A stretch of 5,296 nt of DNA from Tissierellales bacterium (GTDB taxonomy: Bacteria; Bacillota_A; Clostridia; Tissierellales; JASKZW01). This document shows, one piece after another, positions 1 to 5,296 of the stretch. The notes below the pieces were generated by a model. It was not told the origin of the DNA. It did not search any database and saw only the letters and a program-made list of their open reading frames with translations. The number at the start of each line of letters is the position of its first letter. Position 1 is the stretch's first letter. Made by a program: the position numbers and the translations under genes. The stretch is taken from contig JASKZW010000046.1 of NCBI GenBank assembly GCA_030147425.1, positions 1-5,296 on the forward strand, given 5' to 3'.

Positions 1-337
1 TATCTTGGTATTTAGAAAGTAATATTCTCCTTATACTTGCTATATTATCAAACAATCTTCCACCAAAAGTAAATATAGCTGCATAATATAAAGGTACTCC
101 TAATCTATCTCCAACATAGGCCAAAAAGGCAGCTAATAATGAGTTTACAAAAAAACCTGATATAAATATTAATGAATTAAACTCATTTTTCAAAGACGCC
201 TTAATTCCACCTAGTATAGAGTCTAAAGAAGCCAATATTGCTACAGATATATATAGTGAATAGGCTGTATTATAAGTATAAGGTAAAATTATCCCTATGA
301 CTATACCTATTAAGATTCCTATTAAAGCAAATGACAA
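1..337 (-). CDS. sbp: small basic protein Sbp (DUF1290), 3' end cut by window edge
   Basis: Translation from a TTG at 337 stays open to the window edge for 112 codons. The product begins MSFALIGILIGIVIGIILP and carries the DUF1290 blocks SVAILASLDSILGGIKA (about residues 32-48), LIFISGFFVNSLLAAFLAYVG (split around 55-75) and GDRLGVPLYYAAIFTFGGR (about 75-93), ending in a basic stretch, IRRILLSKYQ. Known members are about 110-120 residues, so only a few residues are missing. Three hydrophobic segments suggest an integral membrane protein; its biochemical function is unknown. TTG is chosen because no ATG or GTG lies in frame near the start, GGGAAGG sits seven bases upstream, and the conserved N-terminal hydrophobic segment starts there. 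It begins four bases after ylxX and in B. subtilis lies directly before ftsA and ftsZ, which would be expected just beyond coordinate 1. Confidence 0.9.
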   Translation of the reverse strand, partial: MSFALIGILIGIVIGIILPYTYNTAYSLYISVAILASLDSILGGIKASLKNEFNSLIFISGFFVNSLLAAFLAYVGDRLGVPLYYAAIFTFGGRLFDNIASIRRILLSKYQD

Positions 338-341
338 AAAA

Positions 342-1067
342 TCACCTTCCCTTTCTTGGTAGAGCATACTTGTAATATAAATTCCCCTTATATGCGGGTA
401 TCTGAACTTCATCACTAATCTCATATTCAATATCTATTTCATCTATATGTTTTAATATATAACCATAAGTTGTTGGTGCAGTTATAGAAGATTTTAATAG
501 GTTCTGATCCCCTATAGCCTTTATATGGAAGGGAGTTCCTAAACTTTTCCCATTTACTCTAATTATAGGGCCACCGCATTTTATTTCTGAACTAGATAAT
601 ATTCTTTGACCATTTATACTAATTGCTTCAGCTCCTGCATTTTTTAAATCGTTTACTATCATTAACATGTCAGAGTCATGGATTATATCTAAATTGACAT
701 CGTCCTCCATTCCTATTGTAGCTGTATTATCTCTCATAGTTACAATTATTCCAGGTCCCTTAATATCAAACAAGCCAGAACTAATTTTAAAATTTTCTAA
801 TCTTTTATTTATAATTTCTTTTTGATTATAGTCTGATAAGTCTTCCATTTCTTTTAAATGTTTTTCCTTATCTTCTATAAGACTCCTTATCTCTTCTAAT
901 TCATTTTCAACTATATGTTTTTCCTCATTCATTTTCTGTAAATCATCTAAAGTTACCGGAACAATATTAGGTATATTACTCTTAACAAAAATTCCTAAAG
1001 CTATTCCTATTATAATTGAAATAACTATAAGAAAAGAATTTGTTTTATTAAGCTTTTCTTTCATCAT
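342..1067 (-). CDS. ylxX: DUF881 (UPF0749) membrane-anchored protein, YlxX-like
   Basis: The second DUF881 paralogue, 241 residues, function unknown. Layout matches its neighbour: membrane helix at about 11-28, a coiled-coil-like acidic/basic segment at about 40-90, then the DUF881 domain with GPGIIVTMRD at 104-113, AEAISINGQR at 146-155 and IKAIGDQNLL at 182-191. These three blocks align with the same blocks in the upstream protein at nearly the same positions, although the rest has diverged widely, so the duplication is old. Two consecutive ATG codons begin the frame. The second (1064) is better placed, four bases after AAGGAG against one base for the first, so the protein may start at Met2. 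Its start overlaps the TGA of ylxW by four bases (or one, with the second ATG). The last codons carry the ribosome site for sbp. The symbol is assigned by gene order. Confidence 0.85.
   Translation of the reverse strand: MMKEKLNKTNSFLIVISIIIGIALGIFVKSNIPNIVPVTLDDLQKMNEEKHIVENELEEIRSLIEDKEKHLKEMEDLSDYNQKEIINKRLENFKISSGLFDIKGPGIIVTMRDNTATIGMEDDVNLDIIHDSDMLMIVNDLKNAGAEAISINGQRILSSSEIKCGGPIIRVNGKSLGTPFHIKAIGDQNLLKSSITAPTTYGYILKHIDEIDIEYEISDEVQIPAYKGNLYYKYALPRKGR
345..351 (-). promoter_or_regulatory. ribosome binding site deciding the TTG start of sbp
   Basis: GGGAAGG on the minus strand, seven bases before the TTG at 337. It is formed by the last sense codons of ylxX, just ahead of that gene's TGA stop (344-342), which again suggests coupled translation. 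Confidence 0.75.
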
Positions 1068-1795
1068 TCTCCTTCATCGCTTTCTACTATCTCACTATAT
1101 TTGAATTCCTTAATTTTCCTATACTTAGGCACTTCAAGTTTTTCCTTTTTTTCTAATTTTACCCCATAGTCATAGTATTCAAAAGTCCACAATATCCCTC
1201 TTTTAATTGATAATGCAGATTCTAAAAGTTCAGGATCTCCTATGGCCTTAACAACTAAGGGAGAATTTACAGATACTCCATTTATCTCTAAATGGGAACC
1301 TGCCTTTTCTATTTCTGTATATGCTGAATATCTTTGGTCATTTATAGATATAGCTTCAGCATCTGCTGCATTCAATACACTAATTAACTGCAAAACTAAA
1401 TCAATATCATCAGAAATACTTGTCCCATATCCAGTATCTATATCTATAGATGGATCTTCTATTTCAATTAATACTCCAGGTCCCTCCAAATCTGAGTACC
1501 CTGATAGGTTTTTATATTTTTCCAAATCCTTCAATAAGTTCTCTATATAAATATCTTCTCCAGCCTGACCTGACTCATACTCTTCTATTTTTGCTTCTAA
1601 ATCATCTAAACGTTCTAAGGCAAGTTCTTTTTCTTCCTTACTTTTTTTTAGTTCGACTGCTAGCTCCTGGGCCCTTTGACTTGGGAGAGTATCATTACCT
1701 ACAGTTTTTTTTACGGTTTTAAACTGTATGGCCAAGGTTATACCTAATATTATAGTAACAAACATAACTGCTAAATTATCCTTATTCATCCTCAC
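1064..1795 (-). CDS. ylxW: DUF881 (UPF0749) membrane-anchored protein, YlxW-like
   Basis: A 243-residue protein of unknown function, the first of two tandem DUF881 paralogues. It has one N-terminal membrane helix (about 8-24), a charged predicted coiled coil (about 39-75, rich in E, K and L) and a DUF881 domain (about 95-225) that should lie outside the membrane. The domain shows GPGVLIEIED at 105-114, AEAISINDQR at 146-155 and VKAIGDPELLE at 182-192, blocks shared with its neighbour. The start is GTG at 1795 because AGGAG lies nine bases upstream; the ATG at codon 3 (1789) has no well-spaced ribosome site. The gene begins inside the end of divIB and ends across the start of the next gene, so translation of all three is probably coupled. 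The symbol is assigned by order (divIB–ylxW–ylxX–sbp in B. subtilis), not by function. A division-related role is inference from position. Confidence 0.85.
   Translation of the reverse strand: MRMNKDNLAVMFVTIILGITLAIQFKTVKKTVGNDTLPSQRAQELAVELKKSKEEKELALERLDDLEAKIEEYESGQAGEDIYIENLLKDLEKYKNLSGYSDLEGPGVLIEIEDPSIDIDTGYGTSISDDIDLVLQLISVLNAADAEAISINDQRYSAYTEIEKAGSHLEINGVSVNSPLVVKAIGDPELLESALSIKRGILWTFEYYDYGVKLEKKEKLEVPKYRKIKEFKYSEIVESDEGE
1069..1074 (-). promoter_or_regulatory. ribosome binding site of ylxX
   Basis: AAGGAG on the minus strand, inside the last codons of ylxW. It lies one base before the ATG at 1067 and four bases before the ATG at 1064, so the second ATG is the more likely initiation codon. 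Confidence 0.75.
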
Positions 1796-2558
1796 TATCT
1801 ATCTCTCCTAACTGTTCGGGTACTACTATTGGATTTTCACCCTTGTTAAAATCTACACTTTTAATCTTAATTTTTTTAGATTTAGCATCAGCTAGTATTT
1901 CTTCTAAAAAATCTAATTTATATTCTAAATTGGAAAAATTCCCAAAATAAATTTTTTCTCCATTTACTAATTCTAAAACAAGATTGTCTGAATCATAAAG
2001 ATTTATATACTTAATTTTATCTTCCCAATTTTTGTCATCTAGTAATCTTAGCAAGTTTAACTCATCTTTATTTTCCTTAGTAAAGATATTCTTTCCTTCT
2101 TTTATATTGCTCAATTTCAAACCAAAAATTTCAGGTTTTTTCTGCTTATATAATTTATTGCCTATATAAAGTACCCTACTATCCCTGTCTATGTAAGCAT
2201 ATGAATCTAAATATTTTGTAAAGGCTACAGAATCCCTTTCACTCACCTTTATTTCTATTTCATTTGGAAGTTTTAATTTAATATCAACCTCCTTAATATA
2301 TGGAAGTTTTTTTATCTTATTAATTCCTTCTTTTTTATTTATTTTAAAAATATTATAGCCTTCTCTAAATGTTGAATTAGACTTTATAACTTCAGTTTTT
2401 GTCTTAGTATTTCCTTTTACACTTATCTTTTTTAAATTAAATAAAGGATTTTTAAATATTAATAAATATAGAAGAAAAACTATAATAGTAAATAAAGTTA
2501 ACTTTAATATTCTCCTGCGTCTTAAAGCTTGTCTTTTTGTTATTTTTCTCTTTCTCAA
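1782..2558 (-). CDS. divIB: cell division protein DivIB/FtsQ
   Basis: DivIB (FtsQ) is a bitopic divisome protein that, with FtsL and DivIC, links the division ring to septal wall synthesis. The 258 residues show the family layout: a very basic cytoplasmic tail (about 1-19), one membrane helix (about 20-36), a POTRA domain (about 39-108, with FNLKKISVKGN at its start and LPYIKEVDIKLKLPNEIEI near its end), then the FtsQ/DivIB beta domain (from about 110, including YAYIDRDSRVLYI at 120-132) and an acidic C-terminal tail ending GEIDSEDE. The start is TTG: an in-frame TAG directly precedes it, AGGTGA lies five bases upstream, and the protein has no other methionine. It also has no cysteine. The 3' end overlaps ylxW by 14 bases. 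The family is poorly conserved at sequence level, so the call rests on domain layout plus position. Confidence 0.93.
   Translation of the reverse strand: MRKRKITKRQALRRRRILKLTLFTIIVFLLYLLIFKNPLFNLKKISVKGNTKTKTEVIKSNSTFREGYNIFKINKKEGINKIKKLPYIKEVDIKLKLPNEIEIKVSERDSVAFTKYLDSYAYIDRDSRVLYIGNKLYKQKKPEIFGLKLSNIKEGKNIFTKENKDELNLLRLLDDKNWEDKIKYINLYDSDNLVLELVNGEKIYFGNFSNLEYKLDFLEEILADAKSKKIKIKSVDFNKGENPIVVPEQLGEIDSEDE
1805..1809 (-). promoter_or_regulatory. ribosome binding site deciding the GTG start of ylxW
   Basis: AGGAG on the minus strand within the divIB coding region, nine bases before the GTG at 1795. It is too far (15 bases) from the ATG at 1789 to serve that codon well, so it supports initiation at GTG and a 14-base overlap with divIB. 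Confidence 0.7.
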
Positions 2559-2632
2559 CTAGATCACCTATCCCAAAGCTATAATATAAAGCCTTACTAA
2601 TGATAAATACCCACTTTTCCTTAAATATCACC
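2559..2632 (-). other. murG–divIB intergenic region
   Basis: These 74 bases are the only gap longer than 12 bases in the window. They hold the divIB ribosome site at the downstream end and a short weak stem (2575-2580 with 2590-2595, nine-base loop) with no T-tract after it, so it is not a standard terminator. TATATT/TATTAT on the minus strand around 2581-2590 looks like a -10 box, but there is no good -35 and such strings are common in AT-rich DNA. B. subtilis has murB at this position; no murB remnant can be recognised here. Confidence 0.5.
2564..2569 (-). promoter_or_regulatory. ribosome binding site deciding the TTG start of divIB
   Basis: AGGTGA on the minus strand, five bases before the TTG at 2558. 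The five bases between are TCTAG, whose last three form an in-frame TAG, so the coding frame cannot extend upstream and TTG is the only start that keeps the basic tail and membrane helix. Confidence 0.85.
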
Positions 2633-3751
2633 TTATTTTCCCTTAGTTTCTATTAATTTTTCTATTTCTCTTATTATTTTTTTTGATGCCGCTACTTCTC
2701 CTAATTTAGAAGCCTGCTTACTCATAATTTCTAGTTTATTTTTATCAAAAATAAGTTTATTTATTTTCTCATTTAAATTTTCTCCATTTAATTCTTTCTC
2801 ATAAATAATCTCAGCAGCACCATTATCATAGAAAACTTCTGCATTTTTTTCTTGATGATTTTCTGCTGTATAAGCTTTTGGAGTAAGTATACTTGGCAAA
2901 GATAAGGCAGAAATTTCTGCTAAAGTTATAGCACCTGAGCTTGTTATAACTAAGTCAGATATATTCATTATTTCTGGCATATTGTGAAGATAAGGAAGGA
3001 CTCTTAAATTTTTATAGTCATCTATCCTTATATCCTTTTCCTTTAATTTATTTATAAAATCTTCATAAAATCTTTCCCCTGCCACATGTATAATTTGAAT
3101 ATTTTGATCTTTATTTTTCTCTAAAACATAAAGCATACTATCATTTAGAGACTTTTGTCCTCCACTACCTCCAAAAGATAGGATTATAGGTAAATCAGGA
3201 TTTAAATTATTATTCTTATATGCTTCCTTTTTATTTACAGTAAAAATATTACTTCTTAAAGGATTACCTGTATTAATTAATTTATTTTTGTTTTTAAAAT
3301 AGTTTTCTGCCTCATCATAAGTTATAAAAACCCTATCTACAAATTTTGAAAGCAGTTTATTAGTAATTCCAGGGTAGGCATTTTGCTCATGGATTGCAGT
3401 CGGTATTCCTTTTAAGGCTGCCAAAAGTGTAACTGGTGCTGAAACATAGCCTCCTGTACCAATAACTATATCTGGTTTAAATTCCTTGATAATTTTATTT
3501 GAATCTCTTAAGCCTAAAAATAATTCTTTTAAGGCCCTAAAGAAATCTAAGTTAATTTTTCTAGGCAGACCTTTAACCCTAACTGTTTTAAAATCAAATC
3601 CTGCCTTTGGTACTAATTTACTTTCTAAACCATTTTCTGTACCAACATATAAAATTTGAGCATCTTTATTATTTTCTTTAGCTTCCATAGCTATTGCAAG
3701 TGCTGGATAAATATGTCCTCCAGTACCTCCTCCACTAATTAACATACGCAT
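2633..3751 (-). CDS. murG: UDP-GlcNAc:lipid I GlcNAc transferase MurG
   Basis: MurG is a GT28-family, GT-B fold enzyme on the inner face of the membrane that transfers GlcNAc from UDP-GlcNAc to lipid I, giving lipid II. The 372-residue length is normal. The N-terminal domain has the glycine-rich loop GGTGGH at 8-13, GTGGYVSAP at 98-106 and HEQNAYPG at 121-128. The C-terminal nucleotide-sugar domain has SFGGSGGQKSLN at 192-203, SSGAITLAEISALSLPSIL at 271-289 with E279 at the conserved acidic position, and NHQEKNA at 298-304. These are the diagnostic MurG blocks. The ATG at 3751 is followed by a second ATG at codon 3; the first is preferred because AGGAG lies nine bases upstream of it. That AGGAG overlaps the TAG stop of ftsW. 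The gene supplies the substrate that FtsW polymerises. Downstream, a 74-base gap separates it from divIB, where B. subtilis has murB. Confidence 0.97.
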   Translation of the reverse strand: MRMLISGGGTGGHIYPALAIAMEAKENNKDAQILYVGTENGLESKLVPKAGFDFKTVRVKGLPRKINLDFFRALKELFLGLRDSNKIIKEFKPDIVIGTGGYVSAPVTLLAALKGIPTAIHEQNAYPGITNKLLSKFVDRVFITYDEAENYFKNKNKLINTGNPLRSNIFTVNKKEAYKNNNLNPDLPIILSFGGSGGQKSLNDSMLYVLEKNKDQNIQIIHVAGERFYEDFINKLKEKDIRIDDYKNLRVLPYLHNMPEIMNISDLVITSSGAITLAEISALSLPSILTPKAYTAENHQEKNAEVFYDNGAAEIIYEKELNGENLNEKINKLIFDKNKLEIMSKQASKLGEVAASKKIIREIEKLIETKGK

Positions 3752-3760
3752 TTTCTTCCA

Positions 3761-3765
3761 CTCCT
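3761..3765 (-). promoter_or_regulatory. ribosome binding site of murG
   Basis: AGGAG on the minus strand, nine bases before the ATG at 3751, sharing bases with the TAG stop of ftsW (3766-3764). A GGAAG three bases before the ATG is an alternative but is too close. The site favours the first of two nearby ATG codons. Confidence 0.75.
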
Positions 3766-4882
3766 AATTGGTATTTTTTGATATATTTAAAAGAATTCCC
3801 ATAGCTGCCATATTAATAACTAGGGAAGTCCCACCATAACTTATAAAAGGCAAAGCTATACCTGTTGGTGGCACTAAAGCTAAAACTACACCTATATTAA
3901 GTATACTTTGTATAGCTATTAGGGCTGTTATGCCAGTGGCTAAATATCTACCAAACTTAGTTTTTGATAAGGATGCAGCCCTTACCCCCCTAATAACTAT
4001 AAAGGAAAGTAGAATAAGTATGATGCTTCCACCTATTAGTCCCAGTTCTTCTCCTAAAATAGCAAAAATAAAGTCATTGTGGGCCTCAGGCAAGTAAAAG
4101 AATTTTTGCTTACTCTGACCTAATCCAGCCCCTCTTATTCCACCACTACCTAGGGCTAAAAGACCTTGGGAAACCTGCATACCTCCATCGCTAGCCGTTT
4201 TAAAAGGATCCCAAAAGTTCATAACACGCCTTAGCCTATACCTATTTTCTTCTGATAAAAGTATTATTCCACTTATAAGTCCTATTCCACTTCCACCTAT
4301 AATTAAAAGATGAAGCCATCTCATTCCTGCTATAAATATCATAGTGATTAAAGTTGCTCCTAGTACTATAGGAGTAGACAAGTCCCTTTGAAGATATATA
4401 AGCAAGCAACTTACAGCTGGCACAAGCAGGGATGGTAATAAATCCTTTAAAAAGCTATCCAAACTATCTTTTTTACTCAAGACCCTAGCTAGCATTATAA
4501 TAGATGCTAACTTTATAACGTCTGAAGGCATAAAACTAATTACCTTTAAATCTAACCATCTTCTAGCATTATTTACTTCCTTTCCTAATGATGTAAATAT
4601 AGCCCCTCCCAAAAGCAAGGATAGCCCATAAATAGGTATGGATAGTTTATATAAGAATCTATAATCAAATTTCATAAAAAAAATCATTACACCTATACCA
4701 AAGAAGGCTGAAATTAATTGTTTTTTAAAAAAATGACTTCCATCTCCTACTAATCGCATTCCTATTGGCCAAGAAGAACTATATACTATTAAAACTCCAA
4801 TAAATACTAGTAACAATGTTGGTAATAGCAAAAAAAAGTCATAGGACTTTCTTTTAAGCGGTATTACTTTCCTTTCTTTCAT
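3764..4882 (-). CDS. ftsW: SEDS-family peptidoglycan glycosyltransferase FtsW (SpoVE-type position)
   Basis: This is a 372-residue polytopic membrane protein with about ten hydrophobic segments, the first at about residues 15-34 and the last at about 340-366. FtsW proteins polymerise lipid II into glycan strands at the septum together with a class B penicillin-binding protein. Family motifs are clear: ARRWL at 106-110, QRDLST at 165-170, LGSGGIRGAGLGQSKQK at 244-260, PEAHNDFIFAILGEELGL at 265-282 (D270 aligns with the Asp considered catalytic in SEDS proteins), and PPTGIALPFISYGG at 338-351. The usual PSE motif reads PSD here (D121), an unusual conservative change. Start choice is secure: ATG with AAAGGAGG six bases upstream. 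In B. subtilis the gene between murD and murG is spoVE, the sporulation paralogue of ftsW; sequence alone does not say whether this copy serves vegetative division, sporulation or both. RodA is less likely given the dcw location. Confidence 0.93.
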   Translation of the reverse strand: MKERKVIPLKRKSYDFFLLLPTLLLVFIGVLIVYSSSWPIGMRLVGDGSHFFKKQLISAFFGIGVMIFFMKFDYRFLYKLSIPIYGLSLLLGGAIFTSLGKEVNNARRWLDLKVISFMPSDVIKLASIIMLARVLSKKDSLDSFLKDLLPSLLVPAVSCLLIYLQRDLSTPIVLGATLITMIFIAGMRWLHLLIIGGSGIGLISGIILLSEENRYRLRRVMNFWDPFKTASDGGMQVSQGLLALGSGGIRGAGLGQSKQKFFYLPEAHNDFIFAILGEELGLIGGSIILILLSFIVIRGVRAASLSKTKFGRYLATGITALIAIQSILNIGVVLALVPPTGIALPFISYGGTSLVINMAAMGILLNISKNTN

Positions 4883-4888
4883 TCTATA

Positions 4889-4896
4889 CCTCCTTT
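4889..4896 (-). promoter_or_regulatory. ribosome binding site of ftsW
   Basis: AAAGGAGG on the minus strand, a near-perfect anti-16S match six bases before the ATG at 4882. It overlaps the TAA stop of murD (4897-4895), so ribosomes finishing murD arrive on the ftsW initiation site. It is the strongest ribosome site in the window. Confidence 0.9.
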
Positions 4897-5296
4897 ATCC
4901 TTTTAAGGAGTGTACTTTTTCCTTAAAATCTTCTCCCCTTTTTTCAAAACTATCATACATGTCCCAAGAAGCACAAGCTGGTGACAAGAGAACCTTATCT
5001 CCAGACCTAGCTAAGTTTGTAGATTTACTTACTGCTTCAGCCATATTCTCAACTAAATATACAGAATTAAATCCAACCTCCTCAGCCTCTTTTCTTATCT
5101 TATATTTAGTTTCTCCTAAGACAACTATCTCCTTAACCCTATTCCTACCCATATTAAGTAAATCCTTAAAGGATGACCCCTTATCCATCCCACCTAAGAT
5201 AAGAATAATATCCTCTTCTAAGGCCTCTATAGCTCTCATACTTGCTTCTGGATTGGTTCCCTTAGAATCGTTATAATAGTCTACTCCATCAATAGT
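4895..5296 (-). CDS. murD: UDP-N-acetylmuramoylalanine--D-glutamate ligase MurD, C-terminal part
   Basis: MurD is the cytoplasmic ATP-dependent ligase that adds D-glutamate to UDP-MurNAc-L-alanine in peptidoglycan precursor synthesis. The reading frame is open to the window edge, so the 133 residues seen are only the last third or so of a protein that is usually about 450 residues; the ATP-binding and central domains lie outside. What remains is the C-terminal Mur ligase domain: NDSKGTNPEAS at fragment residues 9-19 (the conserved NDSK.TNP motif), ILGGMDKG at 33-40, and SPACASWD followed by FEKRGEDF at about 105-124, all typical of MurD rather than MurC, MurE or MurF. An ATG at 5239 is internal and not the start, because the conserved NDSK motif lies upstream of it. 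The gene ends in TAA, which overlaps the Shine-Dalgarno of the downstream ftsW 12 bases before its start. The frame is intact, with no sign of decay. Confidence 0.96.
   Translation of the reverse strand, partial: TIDGVDYYNDSKGTNPEASMRAIEALEEDIILILGGMDKGSSFKDLLNMGRNRVKEIVVLGETKYKIRKEAEEVGFNSVYLVENMAEAVSKSTNLARSGDKVLLSPACASWDMYDSFEKRGEDFKEKVHSLKG

Noticed and set aside
1242..1722. Plus-strand open frames at 1242-1550 and 1450-1722
   Set aside because: Both lie wholly antisense to ylxW, whose DUF881 motifs are clear; their products have no recognisable domain and no ribosome site was evident.
2575..2595. Inverted repeat in the murG–divIB gap as a possible terminator
   Set aside because: The stem is only six pairs including one G-U, the loop is nine bases and no U-tract follows.
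2452..2631. Minus-strand GTG frame of 59 codons starting just after the murG stop and running into divIB in another frame
   Set aside because: A possible AAGGG lies eight bases before the GTG, but the product has no recognisable motif and most of it overlaps divIB, which has its own start and domain evidence. Chance is the simpler explanation.
2559..2632. Promoter for divIB in the intergenic gap
   Set aside because: A TATATT/TATTAT string is present but no credible -35 at proper spacing; in DNA this AT-rich such strings are expected by chance.
4959..5276. Plus-strand open frame of 105 codons
   Set aside because: It is antisense to the conserved C-terminal domain of murD; its length is explained by the codon pattern of the real gene.
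1..5296. Mobile elements, CRISPR arrays, tRNA or rRNA genes, defence systems
   Set aside because: No direct-repeat arrays, inverted terminal repeats, transposase or integrase frames, or structured RNA signatures were seen; nearly the whole window is tightly packed dcw coding sequence.

Overview
The window is a stretch of the division and cell wall (dcw) cluster of a low-GC, Gram-positive bacterium. The DNA is strongly AT-rich, with A/T-ending codons throughout. Gene content and order match the Bacillota version of the cluster: in Bacillus subtilis it runs murD–spoVE–murG–murB–divIB–ylxW–ylxX–sbp–ftsA–ftsZ. An anaerobic clostridial or Tissierella-like lineage is my best guess from base composition and protein style, but the sequence does not prove it.

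All genes lie on the minus strand, so transcription runs from high to low coordinates. In that order they are: the C-terminal third of MurD (5296–4895, start outside the window); an FtsW/SpoVE-type SEDS glycosyltransferase (4882–3764); MurG (3751–2633); DivIB/FtsQ (2558–1782); two tandem DUF881 proteins, YlxW-like (1795–1064) and YlxX-like (1067–342); and the small basic protein Sbp (337–1, truncated by the window edge). Sbp uses a TTG start and occupies the first 337 bases, so that stretch is not empty.

The packing is operon-like: gaps of 12, 12, 74 and 4 bases and overlaps of 14 and 4 bases. At most junctions the Shine-Dalgarno sequence lies in or across the stop codon region of the gene before, which suggests translational coupling. 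Three of the six visible start codons are not ATG (TTG for divIB, GTG for ylxW, TTG for sbp). I see no convincing promoter or terminator, and the 74-base murG–divIB gap is the only sizeable non-coding stretch.

The genes form one pathway. MurD adds D-glutamate to the cytoplasmic UDP-MurNAc precursor, MurG makes lipid II from lipid I, and FtsW polymerises lipid II at the septum. DivIB is a structural and regulatory member of the divisome. YlxW, YlxX and Sbp are conserved membrane proteins of unknown function that sit just before the usual place of ftsA and ftsZ. This is ordinary core-genome sequence and I found no sign of a new system. The points worth a second look are an Asp in place of a conserved Glu in FtsW, the absence of murB/murA between murG and divIB, and the uncharacterised DUF881–DUF881–Sbp module.
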